42,471 nucleotides of DNA from Bacteroidales bacterium UBA3834 (GCA_002392965.1 DGIA01000039.1:1-42471), one strand, 5' to 3'. Positions 8,172-15,910 are shown, counted from the first letter of the stretch. Translations and numbers: made by a program. Notes: generated from the letters alone by a model not told the origin.

Positions 8172-8178
8172 ATGGCAG
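8164..8178. promoter_or_regulatory. Inverted repeat over the clpB -33 box
   Basis: CTGCC and GGCAG flank a 5-base A/T spacer and cover the -33 element of clpB. The position would suit a repressor of a heat-shock gene, but it does not match the CIRCE element and five-base arms can occur by chance. Confidence 0.25.
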
Positions 8179-8232
8179 TTAGATTGTCAGTCCCGATGAT
8201 TTAAAAGAATATACCATATTGTAACTTTTTTG

Positions 8233-8240
8233 TATTTTTG
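8233..8240 (+). promoter_or_regulatory. -7 box of the beta-helix protein gene
   Basis: TATTTTTG matches TAnnTTTG exactly, 43 bases before the ATG. No convincing TTTG -33 box is found at the expected distance. Confidence 0.45.
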
Positions 8241-8282
8241 CAGTCGCATCAACACTTATCCAACTTCGTTATAGAAACCTCC

Positions 8283-9842
8283 ATGTCAGCGTTATCCGAC
8301 ATTTTCCACACACCAAGGCCTGCCTTTCTGGCACTTATTTGTCTGTTTATGGGTCTTGTCGCTGCCACTGCATCTGCACAGACCTTCTCGCCGTTCCAGT
8401 TCGGACTTCGCGAGGCACAGACCCCCACCGATGTCTTTCGGGTACTGCTCCGAACGCATCAAGCCGCCGACTCTTGTGGCGGGAGGGTCAGCTATGTGGG
8501 CATCGACACCTTGCGTCTTGAGGTTCCTCCCGAGGCACAAAGCATCCCACTCCAATCCGACAACGACTTCGGCGGTGCCGTATTCGTCGTCACCAATACC
8601 GCCAACAGCCTCTTCCTTTTCAGCCACACCCCCGCTGCCTCTCCCATCCCTGTCGGCGACACTCTGGCACTCTGCCGTGCTATCGACAACGGCGACTTCC
8701 GTGGGATTGCGCCGCTCAACGAGGGCGACTGGCTGCTGCACATCATTGACAGTACTCCCTGGGTGGATCGACGCGAAGGGTCCGAGTACGGCCACTACCG
8801 GGAAGACATCGTCACCATTCATGACGGCATCAGCGCCGACAGACCCGCAATGCCCTACACCCCCGGCGGCTCAAGACCCACCCTTCTTGGTCGCCGACTC
8901 GACAGCATCACACCCAACGGTTTCAGCTTCAGCAATATCACCCTCCTGCGCGACAGTGCCTCCTCAGCCTCCACTTATCTTCTCCAACTGGAGAACCTGC
9001 CGCAAGCCACCCTTCGCAACATCGTCGTCGTCACGCCCGTCACCGACCGCATCGGGGCCAACGATGCCATCATTTATATCTACAATTCAGCCAATGTGTT
9101 CATCGACACCCTGGTCCTCTGGGGCACCTACTCACGCCTCAACCACTCGGGCTACGGATTGCTGATGGGCAATCTGCGCAACACCCGTATCCGCGCACTC
9201 AGCGCCATCTCCGAGTGGGGCATCTTCGGCACCAACAACATGGTGAACACCTTCATCGAACACTCCGACTTCAACCGTTTCGACATCCACTGTTACGGTC
9301 GCGATGTCACCATTGACCATTGCTTGCAGCGGAATGGCTACAACCAGTTTTCCTCCGTCTATGGAACCATAGCCCTCCGTTTCTGTACATTCGACAACTT
9401 CACCCCCGTTATCATCGAAGATTCCTACAAGGCCTACTCTCATTTCCTGCTGAGCATCGACAGCTGCCGATGGTATCCTTCTGCCGACCACAAAACCATC
9501 TTCCAGGGCGGCAGCATCGACAGCCGCATCAACAGCCGCCCGGAGTTGCAAACCCCGGCATTGCCCGATATCGAAATCAACAACCTGGATATCACCACCA
9601 GCAGGAAAATCCGGCGGTTGGAGCTGTTCCACATGAGCGGCAGGGAGAACAGGGCCCACCTGCATGGAGGGCTTCAACACATCGTACTGCATGGGGTCTC
9701 CATAACCGGAAATCCAAGCACACTGTTGCTTCTCAGCAACAAACGCGTCAATCTACTGCAGGAGGCAATAATCGACTTTCCAAACCAGGAGCCCAAAGCC
9801 ATATCCCGTATCAGCCCCTTGATATTGAAAGTCGGCAGATGA
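8283..9842 (+). CDS. Secreted right-handed beta-helix protein of unknown function
   Basis: 519 residues. Start taken at MSALSDIFHT, because the -7 box lies just upstream of it and a hydrophobic signal segment (about residues 14-33, ending in ATASAQ) follows. From about residue 150 to 420 there are short repeated beta-strand rungs typical of pectate-lyase-like solenoids, with patterns such as SFSNITLL, TLRNIVVVTP, VFIDTLVLWG, TRIRALSAIS and VTIDHCLQRN. No catalytic signature of a polysaccharide lyase family is evident and no T9SS sorting domain is seen at the C-terminus. Probably exported to the periplasm or surface and carbohydrate- or polymer-binding, but this is inference. It stands alone between clpB (divergent) and galE (convergent). 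Confidence 0.8.
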   Translation: MSALSDIFHTPRPAFLALICLFMGLVAATASAQTFSPFQFGLREAQTPTDVFRVLLRTHQAADSCGGRVSYVGIDTLRLEVPPEAQSIPLQSDNDFGGAVFVVTNTANSLFLFSHTPAASPIPVGDTLALCRAIDNGDFRGIAPLNEGDWLLHIIDSTPWVDRREGSEYGHYREDIVTIHDGISADRPAMPYTPGGSRPTLLGRRLDSITPNGFSFSNITLLRDSASSASTYLLQLENLPQATLRNIVVVTPVTDRIGANDAIIYIYNSANVFIDTLVLWGTYSRLNHSGYGLLMGNLRNTRIRALSAISEWGIFGTNNMVNTFIEHSDFNRFDIHCYGRDVTIDHCLQRNGYNQFSSVYGTIALRFCTFDNFTPVIIEDSYKAYSHFLLSIDSCRWYPSADHKTIFQGGSIDSRINSRPELQTPALPDIEINNLDITTSRKIRRLELFHMSGRENRAHLHGGLQHIVLHGVSITGNPSTLLLLSNKRVNLLQEAIIDFPNQEPKAISRISPLILKVGR

Positions 9843-9905
9843 ATTCGCGAGCCCCCTTGACGACGGCCCCACTTCAGACCTCCTGACGACAGCTTTCCCT
9901 CGGGA

Positions 9906-10934
9906 TTAATATCCCTCCGGATTCTGGCGTTGCCAATTCCAACTGTCGCGCACCATATCCTCAATTCCGTATCGGGCCTTCCAGCCTATCTCAGCTTCGG
10001 CTTTCGACGGATCGCAGTAGCAAGTGGCGATATCGCCCGCTCTGCGGGGCTTGATACTGTAGGGCACCTCGACACCGTTCACGCGCACAAAAGCCTTCAC
10101 CATATCCAGCACGCTGTAGCCCTTGCCGGTACCGATATTGTATATGAATGTGTTATTGAGGGAATGCGTTAATGCGTTAGTGAAGCACTTGAGGGCGGCG
10201 ACATGGGCGGCGGCGAGGTCGCACACATGGATGAAGTCGCGCACACCCGTGCCGTCGGGTGTCGGGTAGTCGTTGCCGAACACACCCAGCTCCTTGCGTT
10301 TACCTACGGCCACCTGGGTGATGTAGGGCATCAGGTTGTTCGGAATGCCGTTGGGATTCTCCCCTATCCGGCCACTCTGATGAGCCCCCACAGGATTGAA
10401 ATATCTTAACAGCACCACGTTCCACTCGGGGTCGGCCTTCTGGATGTCCATCAGCATCTGCTCCAGCATGCTCTTCGTCCAGCCGTAGGGGTTGGTGCAC
10501 TGGCCCTTGGGGCAGCTTTCGGTGATAGGTATCTCCGCCGGGTCGCCATAGACGGTGGCGCTGCTGCTGAAGATGATGTTCTTGCAACCATGCTTGCGCA
10601 TCACATCCACCAGCACCAGCGTGCCGCCGATGTTGTTCTCGTAGTATTCCCACGGCTTCTCCACGCTCTCGCCCACAGCCTTCAGGCCGGCAAAATGGAT
10701 GCAGGCATCCAGCTTATGCTTGGCAAAAACCTTTTCCAGTCCTTCACGGTCGCGGATATCCACCCTGTAGAACGGTATCTCGGGAATGCCGATGATATCC
10801 GCCACCCGCCGCAGCGACTCGGGATTGCTGTTGCTCAGGTTATCCACCACCACAGCCGTGTGGCCTGCCTTGTAGAGTTCTATCAATGTGTGGGAACCGA
10901 TATATCCGGCTCCGCCGGTAACGAGTATCTGCAT
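9906..10934 (-). CDS. galE: UDP-glucose 4-epimerase
   Basis: 342 residues, starting at MQILVTGGAGYIGSH, the NAD-binding Rossmann glycine motif. The short-chain dehydrogenase catalytic set is present: Ser in SSSATVYG (122-130) and Tyr150-xxx-Lys154 in NPYGWTK. It interconverts UDP-glucose and UDP-galactose for surface polysaccharide synthesis and galactose use. Full length with the RYFNPVGAH and GTGVRDFIHV blocks expected of GalE. Divergent from the EamA gene with a 102-base gap; a weak -7-like AATATTTG box lies upstream. No sugar-operon neighbours are present. Confidence 0.95.
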   Translation of the reverse strand: MQILVTGGAGYIGSHTLIELYKAGHTAVVVDNLSNSNPESLRRVADIIGIPEIPFYRVDIRDREGLEKVFAKHKLDACIHFAGLKAVGESVEKPWEYYENNIGGTLVLVDVMRKHGCKNIIFSSSATVYGDPAEIPITESCPKGQCTNPYGWTKSMLEQMLMDIQKADPEWNVVLLRYFNPVGAHQSGRIGENPNGIPNNLMPYITQVAVGKRKELGVFGNDYPTPDGTGVRDFIHVCDLAAAHVAALKCFTNALTHSLNNTFIYNIGTGKGYSVLDMVKAFVRVNGVEVPYSIKPRRAGDIATCYCDPSKAEAEIGWKARYGIEDMVRDSWNWQRQNPEGY

Positions 10935-11036
10935 CCAATCTGTTTTTTCCTCCGATAACGTGAAGCAAGAACAAATATTGTATTGCTGCCGACAGAAATG
11001 CAATAAAACAGACGACCGTGCCGTTATTGGCAAATT

Positions 11037-12005
11037 ATGTTTGTAGGGGAAATTATATCATTGGGGGTGGCTGTGTCCTGGACGGCGACGGCTCTCTTTG
11101 CCGAGGTGGGGTCCAAACGCATGGGTTCCCTGCCCTTGAATACGGTGCGGATGACCATGTCGCTCTCCTTGCTGCTGCTCACCCTCTGGCTCACGATGGG
11201 GGTTCCCTGGCCGCGCTTCGCCGACGGAGCCACCTGGCGCTGGCTGTTGCTCAGCGGCGCGGTGGGTTACGTCATCGGCGACTACTGCCTCATGCAAGGT
11301 TACATCTATATCGGCTCTCGCTTTGGACAGCTTTTCATGACCCTCTCGGCTCCAACGGCAGCCCTCACCGGCCGACTGCTGCTGGGTGAGCAGATGCGCC
11401 CGCTGGCCATCCTAGGCATGATAGTGACCCTCTCGGGCATCGCGCTGTCAATCCTTTCCAAACAGGACAACTCCGTCAGGTTGCGGCTTCCTGCCAAAGG
11501 CGTCTTCTTTGCAGCTATGGCGGGCATCTGCCAAGGGTTCGGACTGGTGCTCAGCAAGATTGGACTGCAACACTACGATGCGGCGGTTGTTGCGGCAGGA
11601 GTGAGCCAGCAGGCAGTACCCGACGGGGCGTTGCTTCCTTTGCCGCTCTTCCTCAGCATTCCCTTCGCAGCCACCATGATACGCGCCATCATGGGACTCG
11701 CAGGGTTCTTCCTGCTGCTGGCGATCTTCAACCGCGACTGGAAAGAAAAACTGAATCACGCCGTCCATGACCGCAAGGCCATGTGGTGTGTGTTCGGGGC
11801 CACCGTGTTCGGCCCGTTTGTCGGCGTCAGCGCCTCGCTGCTGGCCACGCAATACACCTCCACCGGCATCGCTCAGACGCTCTTCGCACTCACCCCCATA
11901 CTCATCATCGCCCCCGCCGCATGGCTCTTCCACCAGCGGGTCACCCTCCGCGAAGTCATCGGTGCCGCCATCAGCGTCTGCGGCGTCTGCCTGTTCTTCA
12001 TTTAG
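11037..12005 (+). CDS. EamA/DMT-family membrane transporter
   Basis: 322 residues with about ten hydrophobic segments arranged as two five-helix halves, the pattern of drug/metabolite transporters. Typical DMT features are the N-terminal helix with Gly/Ala spacing, and the second-half segments around TGIAQTLFALTPILII and the closing helix ending at LFFI. It should sit in the inner membrane and move a small metabolite; the substrate cannot be read from sequence. Transcribed divergently from galE and convergently with the downstream thioredoxin-like gene. Confidence 0.88.
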   Translation: MFVGEIISLGVAVSWTATALFAEVGSKRMGSLPLNTVRMTMSLSLLLLTLWLTMGVPWPRFADGATWRWLLLSGAVGYVIGDYCLMQGYIYIGSRFGQLFMTLSAPTAALTGRLLLGEQMRPLAILGMIVTLSGIALSILSKQDNSVRLRLPAKGVFFAAMAGICQGFGLVLSKIGLQHYDAAVVAAGVSQQAVPDGALLPLPLFLSIPFAATMIRAIMGLAGFFLLLAIFNRDWKEKLNHAVHDRKAMWCVFGATVFGPFVGVSASLLATQYTSTGIAQTLFALTPILIIAPAAWLFHQRVTLREVIGAAISVCGVCLFFI

Positions 12006-12019
12006 ACACCGTCCGGTGT
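12006..12019. terminator. Short hairpin between convergent genes
   Basis: ACACC and GGTGT arms around a GTCC loop begin directly after the EamA stop codon. There is no T-run on either side, so termination here is only possible, not shown. Confidence 0.3.
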
Positions 12020-12030
12020 TGCCGAACAGT

Positions 12031-12513
12031 CTATTTCACCTCCGACTCAACAGCTTTCTTGTTCCACAGGCGAAGGAATTTTTCTACCTTCTTGCGGTTG
12101 TAGCCCTTGCCCTCCTCGAGGCTCTCGCTCTCTTGGATATGGATAGGGATGCCTTCCTCGTTGAGCACCACGAACACGGGGTAGCCGAAGCGACCGGGAT
12201 TTCCAAGGAACTTCATCGCTTCGAGGTTCTTATTACCCTTGGAGTAGTTCACATGGATATATACGTAGTTCTCCTTCATCAGCGGCGCTATGACGCTGTC
12301 CTTGGCGGCAAACTCGGCGAACCGCAGACACCACGGGCACCAGTTGCCGCCCACCTGGCACATCACGTAGCGGTCGCTTGCCCGAGCCTCCTCGACAGCC
12401 TTCTGTATCTGCTCCATAGCATCGACGCCCTCGTCATAGACCTTCGGTGCTTGTGCCTGAATACCGCAGGTCAAACCCAACGACAATGTCAAAAACAATA
12501 ACAGTTTCTTCAT
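12031..12513 (-). CDS. Periplasmic thioredoxin-fold protein
   Basis: 160 residues with a cleavable signal peptide (cleavage near QAQ, residue 21). A thioredoxin fold follows, with the active-site motif NWCPWC (Cys59 and Cys62) and the cis-proline loop at RFGYPVFVV. The C-terminal helix carries a basic stretch. It resembles DUF255/thioredoxin_7-type proteins that reduce or guard thiols in the periplasm. Partner unknown; no DsbD-like gene is adjacent. Its transcript appears to have a leader of about 170 bases containing three TCCGAAC-type repeats. Confidence 0.88.
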   Translation of the reverse strand: MKKLLLFLTLSLGLTCGIQAQAPKVYDEGVDAMEQIQKAVEEARASDRYVMCQVGGNWCPWCLRFAEFAAKDSVIAPLMKENYVYIHVNYSKGNKNLEAMKFLGNPGRFGYPVFVVLNEEGIPIHIQESESLEEGKGYNRKKVEKFLRLWNKKAVESEVK

Positions 12514-12561
12514 CTATTTATATATCTACTTTGCGACCACATACAAATGCCCACTTTTTTC

Positions 12562-12624
12562 TCCGAACTTTTCTGCCCTTTCTCCGAACCTATTCCATTT
12601 TTATCCGAACTTTTCTGTGAACTA
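12562..12624 (-). repeat. Three direct repeats with a 21-bp period in the thioredoxin leader
   Basis: Read on the plus strand, TCCGAAC begins at 12562, 12583 and 12604, exactly 21 bases apart, and two of the three are followed by TTTTCTG. They lie between the promoter and the start of the thioredoxin-like gene. Confidence 0.7.
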
Positions 12625-12690
12625 CTGGCCCTTTTCTATGTACTTATTTGTGCCGGATCCTCGGTCCATTCCCGTGTCTCAAATATTTTG

Positions 12691-12722
12691 CAAAGATACG
12701 AAAATTCCACGACATAGCCAAA
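12691..12722 (-). promoter_or_regulatory. Promoter of the thioredoxin-fold gene
   Basis: TTTG (12722-12719) and an exact TATCTTTG (12698-12691) on the minus strand are 20 bases apart, the ideal Bacteroidota spacing. The deduced leader to 12513 is about 170 bases. Confidence 0.75.
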
Positions 12723-12782
12723 TGTTTTTATATCTATCTAAAAGGCAATAAAAATAAATTATGCCGAATGAAATAAAAGTCG

Positions 12783-12790
12783 TAATTTTG
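12783..12790 (+). promoter_or_regulatory. -7 box of the toxin-antitoxin operon
   Basis: TAATTTTG matches TAnnTTTG exactly and lies 26 bases before the antitoxin ATG. No clear TTTG is present at the -33 position, which would suit a weak or regulated promoter. It is divergent from the thioredoxin promoter about 60 bases away. Confidence 0.6.
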
Positions 12791-12816
12791 CACCGTGAAA
12801 TAAAGGTTATAATACC

Positions 12817-13011
12817 ATGACAGTAAAACCATATAATACAGAGGAACAGCCAATGCCGAAAGCATCTGAACAAGCAGCCGTATTTGGACGCACCGCTGTA
12901 GCGCATGAGAGCCATCCAATAGATGGCCAGCGCGAGCGCCTGTCGGTGGACGAGTATTTCGACGAATTATGGTCCATGTATCTAACAAAACGTGAAAACA
13001 TACAGGATTGA
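12817..13011 (+). CDS. Probable antitoxin of a ParE/RelE-type toxin-antitoxin pair
   Basis: 64 residues. The N-terminal half is polar and probably flexible; the C-terminal half (LSVDEYFDELWSMYL, about 42-56) forms one amphipathic acidic helix of the type that wraps around ParE/RelE toxins. It precedes the toxin gene and overlaps it by 20 bases, the standard antitoxin-first order. No ribbon-helix-helix DNA-binding domain can be recognised at the N-terminus. The call depends largely on the neighbouring toxin. Confidence 0.7.
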   Translation: MTVKPYNTEEQPMPKASEQAAVFGRTAVAHESHPIDGQRERLSVDEYFDELWSMYLTKRENIQD

Positions 13012-13300
13012 GATTGACGCATCAGCCAGAGCCGACCTTGGCGAGTTGTCCGATTTCTTGGCGGAGAACATGTCCGAGGAAGGTGCATGGCGCTACAAAG
13101 AGGCAATGCGGCAGGAGATACTCTCACTTTCCATCTTCGCCGACCTCTATCGCGTCAGCCGATATGCCGATGTGCGTCGCATACACCCTCAAGCACGGCA
13201 CATGGTGTCGCACAACAAACGATGGGTATATATCTTCCATATTGAGAACGACACGGTGGTGATTGATAGAATAAAAGCAGCAAAACTGATTAAAAGATAA
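12992..13300 (+). CDS. ParE/RelE-superfamily toxin
   Basis: 102 residues from a GTG start inside the antitoxin gene. The fold signature is the N-terminal strand YRIEIDASARADL, two long helices (about 18-50), then the beta-sheet with YRVSRYADVRRIH, HMVSHNKRWVYIFHIE and TVVIDRIKAAKL. Proteins of this kind cleave ribosome-bound mRNA (RelE) or poison DNA gyrase (ParE); the subfamily cannot be settled by eye. The catalytic surface residues are not diagnostic. Followed by a short hairpin and T-run. Confidence 0.88.
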   Translation: MKTYRIEIDASARADLGELSDFLAENMSEEGAWRYKEAMRQEILSLSIFADLYRVSRYADVRRIHPQARHMVSHNKRWVYIFHIENDTVVIDRIKAAKLIKR

Positions 13301-13372
13301 ATTTATGTATCAATATAAACAACATTATATGGCATAAAGACAAAGAGAATAGTATAAAAACAAAGACATATT

Positions 13373-13395
13373 GAAGCGTATTCGCTTTTCTTTTG
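13373..13395 (+). terminator. Terminator of the toxin-antitoxin operon
   Basis: AAGCG and CGCTT arms with a TATT loop (13374-13387) run into TTTTCTTTTG. It is about 75 bases after the toxin stop and directly before the structured RNA. Confidence 0.5.
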
Positions 13396-13396
13396 T

Positions 13397-13507
13397 ATGG
13401 CTGAAATCTCGACAATTTCAACTATCATTACACAAGAAAGGAGAAACGCTCACGAGAACCGTGGGCTTTCTTGTTCGTAATGATAGGTAGTCGAGAACCT
13501 CAGCCAT
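13397..13507 (+). ncRNA. Long structured RNA element, candidate riboswitch-like leader or small RNA
   Basis: The 111 bases fold into a single long stem of nested perfect helices: 8 bp (13397-13404 with 13500-13507), 6 bp (13408-13413 with 13490-13495), 10 bp (13422-13431 with 13477-13486), 9 bp (13432-13440 with 13466-13474) and an apical CACG/CGTG hairpin (13451-13463). Asymmetric internal loops (3x4 and 8x3 bases) and a 2-base bulge separate the helices, unlike a simple terminator. The last helix strand is shared with the following terminator. A near-consensus -7 box (13388-13395) sits immediately before the first helix, so transcription could begin at its base. I do not recognise the family. 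Confidence 0.75.
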
Positions 13508-13533
13508 GAACAAAAAAAGTTCACGGCTTTTTT
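13502..13533 (+). terminator. Intrinsic terminator competing with the RNA outer helix
   Basis: AGCCATGAAC (13502-13511) pairs with GTTCACGGCT (13519-13528) in 9 of 10 positions around a loop of seven A, followed by six T (13528-13533). Bases 13502-13507 are also the 3' strand of the outer 8-bp helix of the upstream RNA, so the two structures exclude one another. Confidence 0.75.
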
Positions 13534-13577
13534 GTGCAAAAATAAACACTATGTCACATTATGGCACTCCAATGATG

Positions 13578-13585
13578 TATCTTTG
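13578..13585 (+). promoter_or_regulatory. -7 box of the island operon
   Basis: TATCTTTG matches TAnnTTTG exactly, 31 bases before the first operon ATG. The -33 region has no clear TTTG. If active, it would give transcripts that bypass the upstream RNA and its terminator. Confidence 0.55.
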
Positions 13586-13615
13586 CATTCGAAAGTAACA
13601 ATAACGGTATAAACG

Positions 13616-13861
13616 ATGGAAGCTGAATTATTTTTTGAGAAGCTCTTCACAGAAGAGATGTATTTGGTGCCAGAATGTGGCAACTATATTTACCGTTCTG
13701 TACCGACTGAACCATACGGATGGAATGTTTGGCGAAAAACTATCGGTGGTGGTGAAGAACAACCATACGACTGGAAAGAGGATGTTGGTATAGGATGCTG
13801 GTGGGAAGCGGTGATGATGAGATTTCCTGTTTCTAAAGAAAGGTATGATAACTTTAAATAG
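13616..13861 (+). CDS. Hypothetical 81-residue protein
   Basis: No family recognised. The protein is rich in Glu, Trp and Tyr (for example YGWNVWRKTIGGGEE near residue 34 and CWWEAVMMRFPVS near 61) and has no signal peptide or membrane segment, so it is probably cytoplasmic. It is the first gene of a three-gene operon, ending nine bases before the macro-like/YopX-like gene. Its codons favour A and T at third positions, unlike the core genes of the window. Existence is supported by the -7 box, tight spacing and matching composition. Confidence 0.7.
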   Translation: MEAELFFEKLFTEEMYLVPECGNYIYRSVPTEPYGWNVWRKTIGGGEEQPYDWKEDVGIGCWWEAVMMRFPVSKERYDNFK

Positions 13862-13870
13862 CATTAGAAT

Positions 13871-15013
13871 ATGGTGTCAAACTATAAAGGTAGAAAGTTG
13901 TCTACAGAACCTATAAGAGAATTGACGCGTTGTGAGGTGTTTGTTTTTGGTAGCAATTTGGAAGGCAAACACAGAGGAGGCGCTGCAGGATATGCTTGCC
14001 GCCATTTTGGTGCAACCTTTGGACAAGGCGTTGGACCACAAGGACAATGCTATGCGATTCCAACCATGTTCGAAACAGTTGGAGAGATGGTTCCATACGT
14101 CCAAGAGTTTGTTGAATATGTAAAAGACCACCCCATGAACAGGTTTCTTATCACACGCTTGGGATGTGGTATTGCTGGCTTTAAAGACCATCAGGTTGCG
14201 CCTCTATTCTATGAATTACGTGATGTGAATAATGCAGTATTTGCTCTTGAATGGTGGCTCATCTTTTTTGATATAGATATGAGATTGGGCCGGCAAGAGA
14301 AAGAATCGCCCGAATTGAATTATGGAATCGACGAAGAAGAACTTGTGCGATTAAGCCGTATGTACAGATATGAAATAGGTGCAGCACTTAACAATAGCTA
14401 TCCACATATAAAGATACGTTATGTTGATGGTGACGGAAAGTTTGGCTATACAAGTTTTGGCTTTGGCTTCTTCTTTCACAGTCCATGGGAGTTCTACGTA
14501 TGTTCGAAGGACGAGAAATACAAAGATCAGCATGCAGATTACATCTTCTACGATGAATTTCATGACGAGTGTCCAAACAAAGGCTATGTGCGCAGGGTGC
14601 ATTTCGCAGGAGTGCGTACCCCGTTTAAAGACAAACGAGGAGACTACATTTACACGGGAGACATAGTTCGGGCCTATTTTCATGGGGCATCCTATGTTTT
14701 ACCAGTCGGAGTGGTTCATGAAGAGTATGCATTGTTGCTCGACAATCACTGCATTCGTATGTCTGAATGTTCCAAGTTTGACCGACTTGGAACAGTGTTC
14801 TATGGTTTGGATGCCGATTTTAATGACGACAAGTTGGTAAGAAACCGTAACGGACAATTCTTTAGCAGCGTTTACGGAGCCTTCACCTGCCCACCTACAA
14901 GTACATTGGGAAAAGAACTGGTAAAGGCCAGATTAACCCCCAATTTCTTTACGGATAACATCCCCTACATTGTCCTAAACGAGTTGGGTGTTGAGTACAA
15001 TTGGAGACATTAA
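13871..15013 (+). CDS. A1S_2505-like phage-associated domain fused to a YopX-like domain
   Basis: 380 residues. Residues 21-115 carry the pattern of the A1S_2505 phage-associated family: FVFGSNLEGKHRGGAAGYA, FGQGVGPQGQCYAIPT (50-65) and FLITRLGCGIAGF (92-104). These glycine-rich motifs recall macro domains, which bind ADP-ribose. Residues about 245-315 look like the YopX family of phage proteins (FKDKRGDYIYTGDIVRA at 252-268, RLGTVFYGLD at 305-314), a small beta-barrel. Residues 130-240 match nothing I know and are Tyr/Phe-rich. ADP-ribose or nucleotide binding is inference. Second gene of the island operon; AT-rich codon use suggests transfer. A member of this combination may be known in other Bacteroidota, which I cannot check. 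Confidence 0.75.
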   Translation: MVSNYKGRKLSTEPIRELTRCEVFVFGSNLEGKHRGGAAGYACRHFGATFGQGVGPQGQCYAIPTMFETVGEMVPYVQEFVEYVKDHPMNRFLITRLGCGIAGFKDHQVAPLFYELRDVNNAVFALEWWLIFFDIDMRLGRQEKESPELNYGIDEEELVRLSRMYRYEIGAALNNSYPHIKIRYVDGDGKFGYTSFGFGFFFHSPWEFYVCSKDEKYKDQHADYIFYDEFHDECPNKGYVRRVHFAGVRTPFKDKRGDYIYTGDIVRAYFHGASYVLPVGVVHEEYALLLDNHCIRMSECSKFDRLGTVFYGLDADFNDDKLVRNRNGQFFSSVYGAFTCPPTSTLGKELVKARLTPNFFTDNIPYIVLNELGVEYNWRH

Positions 15014-15036
15014 TAAACCTATAAAACATTATAATC

Positions 15037-15858
15037 ATGCTTATCACAATTCAAGAATTATTAGTAAGATGCGGATTTCCAAAGGACGCAAAGGCAAAAT
15101 TGGTGCGACACAAAGACCATCGTCAGAATGTTTATGACCTTTATCGCTTCCATCGGGATAAATTTGAGGATTATCAGGCAATACAATCCAAACCTGTTTT
15201 TCATGAATTAGACTACATCGTTAGCTTCATCGGCGAGGAAGGTAGAAGAGCTCGTTTTGTTGGCGTGTATCGTGTTTTGCGTGTTCAAGCCATAGAGGAA
15301 GTCCGTCAAACGATTGAAAATCCCAACGACAAATATTTCTATACATTAGAGGAAGTCGGAGGTTTCGAAAGATTAAAAGAACGTGTAATTATCAATTGGT
15401 CCAACCCAATCTCATGGCATCAGAAATTCAGCAACGAGATGGAGGTTATCGAAATATCTTCCGGTTTCGATTCCAAGCCTTTCCCTGGCTATCTTGACTT
15501 CATTCTCACATTCGATGAGTTGACGGAGTTGGTAAATACCGACAACGAAGAATGGCGTCACATGCTTTCAAATGTTTACGGTGTCTATGTGATTAGAGAC
15601 ACAAAAACCGACAAACTCTATATTGGATCGGCATATGGCAAGGAAGGAATCTGGCAACGATGGGAAGTGTATGTAAAGACCAATGGGCATGGTAACAACA
15701 AAACTCTAAAAGAGTTGATTGATGGTGATCCTGGCTATTCCAAGAACTTTGCATTCTCATTATTGATGATAATGTCAAAGAACACTCCTGATGACCAAGT
15801 AATAGCACAAGAGCAACTAATGAAACAGAAACTGGGTGCTGAATATTGCAACAATTAA
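15037..15858 (+). CDS. GIY-YIG family endonuclease
   Basis: 273 residues. The C-terminal 95 residues form a GIY-YIG nuclease domain: YGVYVI (181-186) for the GIY motif, LYIGSA (194-199) for YIG, Arg208, the HGNNK segment (218-222) and the metal-binding Glu259. Residues 1-170 are a separate N-terminal region without a recognised family, probably giving target specificity; the stretch IVSFIGEEGRRARFVGVYRV (61-80) looks like a small beta-barrel. Stand-alone proteins of this kind occur in mobile and defence contexts. Last gene of the island operon, 23 bases after the previous gene and followed by a strong terminator. Confidence 0.88.
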   Translation: MLITIQELLVRCGFPKDAKAKLVRHKDHRQNVYDLYRFHRDKFEDYQAIQSKPVFHELDYIVSFIGEEGRRARFVGVYRVLRVQAIEEVRQTIENPNDKYFYTLEEVGGFERLKERVIINWSNPISWHQKFSNEMEVIEISSGFDSKPFPGYLDFILTFDELTELVNTDNEEWRHMLSNVYGVYVIRDTKTDKLYIGSAYGKEGIWQRWEVYVKTNGHGNNKTLKELIDGDPGYSKNFAFSLLMIMSKNTPDDQVIAQEQLMKQKLGAEYCNN

Positions 15859-15910
15859 CTATCGATAGATTGTCGAAGGACACTTTTGTCGTAGCAATAG
15901 GTAAAACAAA

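Noticed and set aside
8238..8282. Upstream TTG start for the beta-helix gene
   Set aside because: It overlaps the -7 box; the ATG at 8283 directly precedes a good signal peptide.
12640..12690. tRNA-like segment with GGATCC and TCGGTCC
   Set aside because: No cloverleaf with acceptor and T-arm could be formed; none of the intergenic regions gave a tRNA.
13397..13507. Retron-type msr-msd RNA
   Set aside because: The inverted structure is suggestive but no reverse transcriptase gene lies nearby.
13871..15858. Prophage
   Set aside because: Phage-associated domains occur, but there are no structural, lysis, integrase or packaging genes around them.
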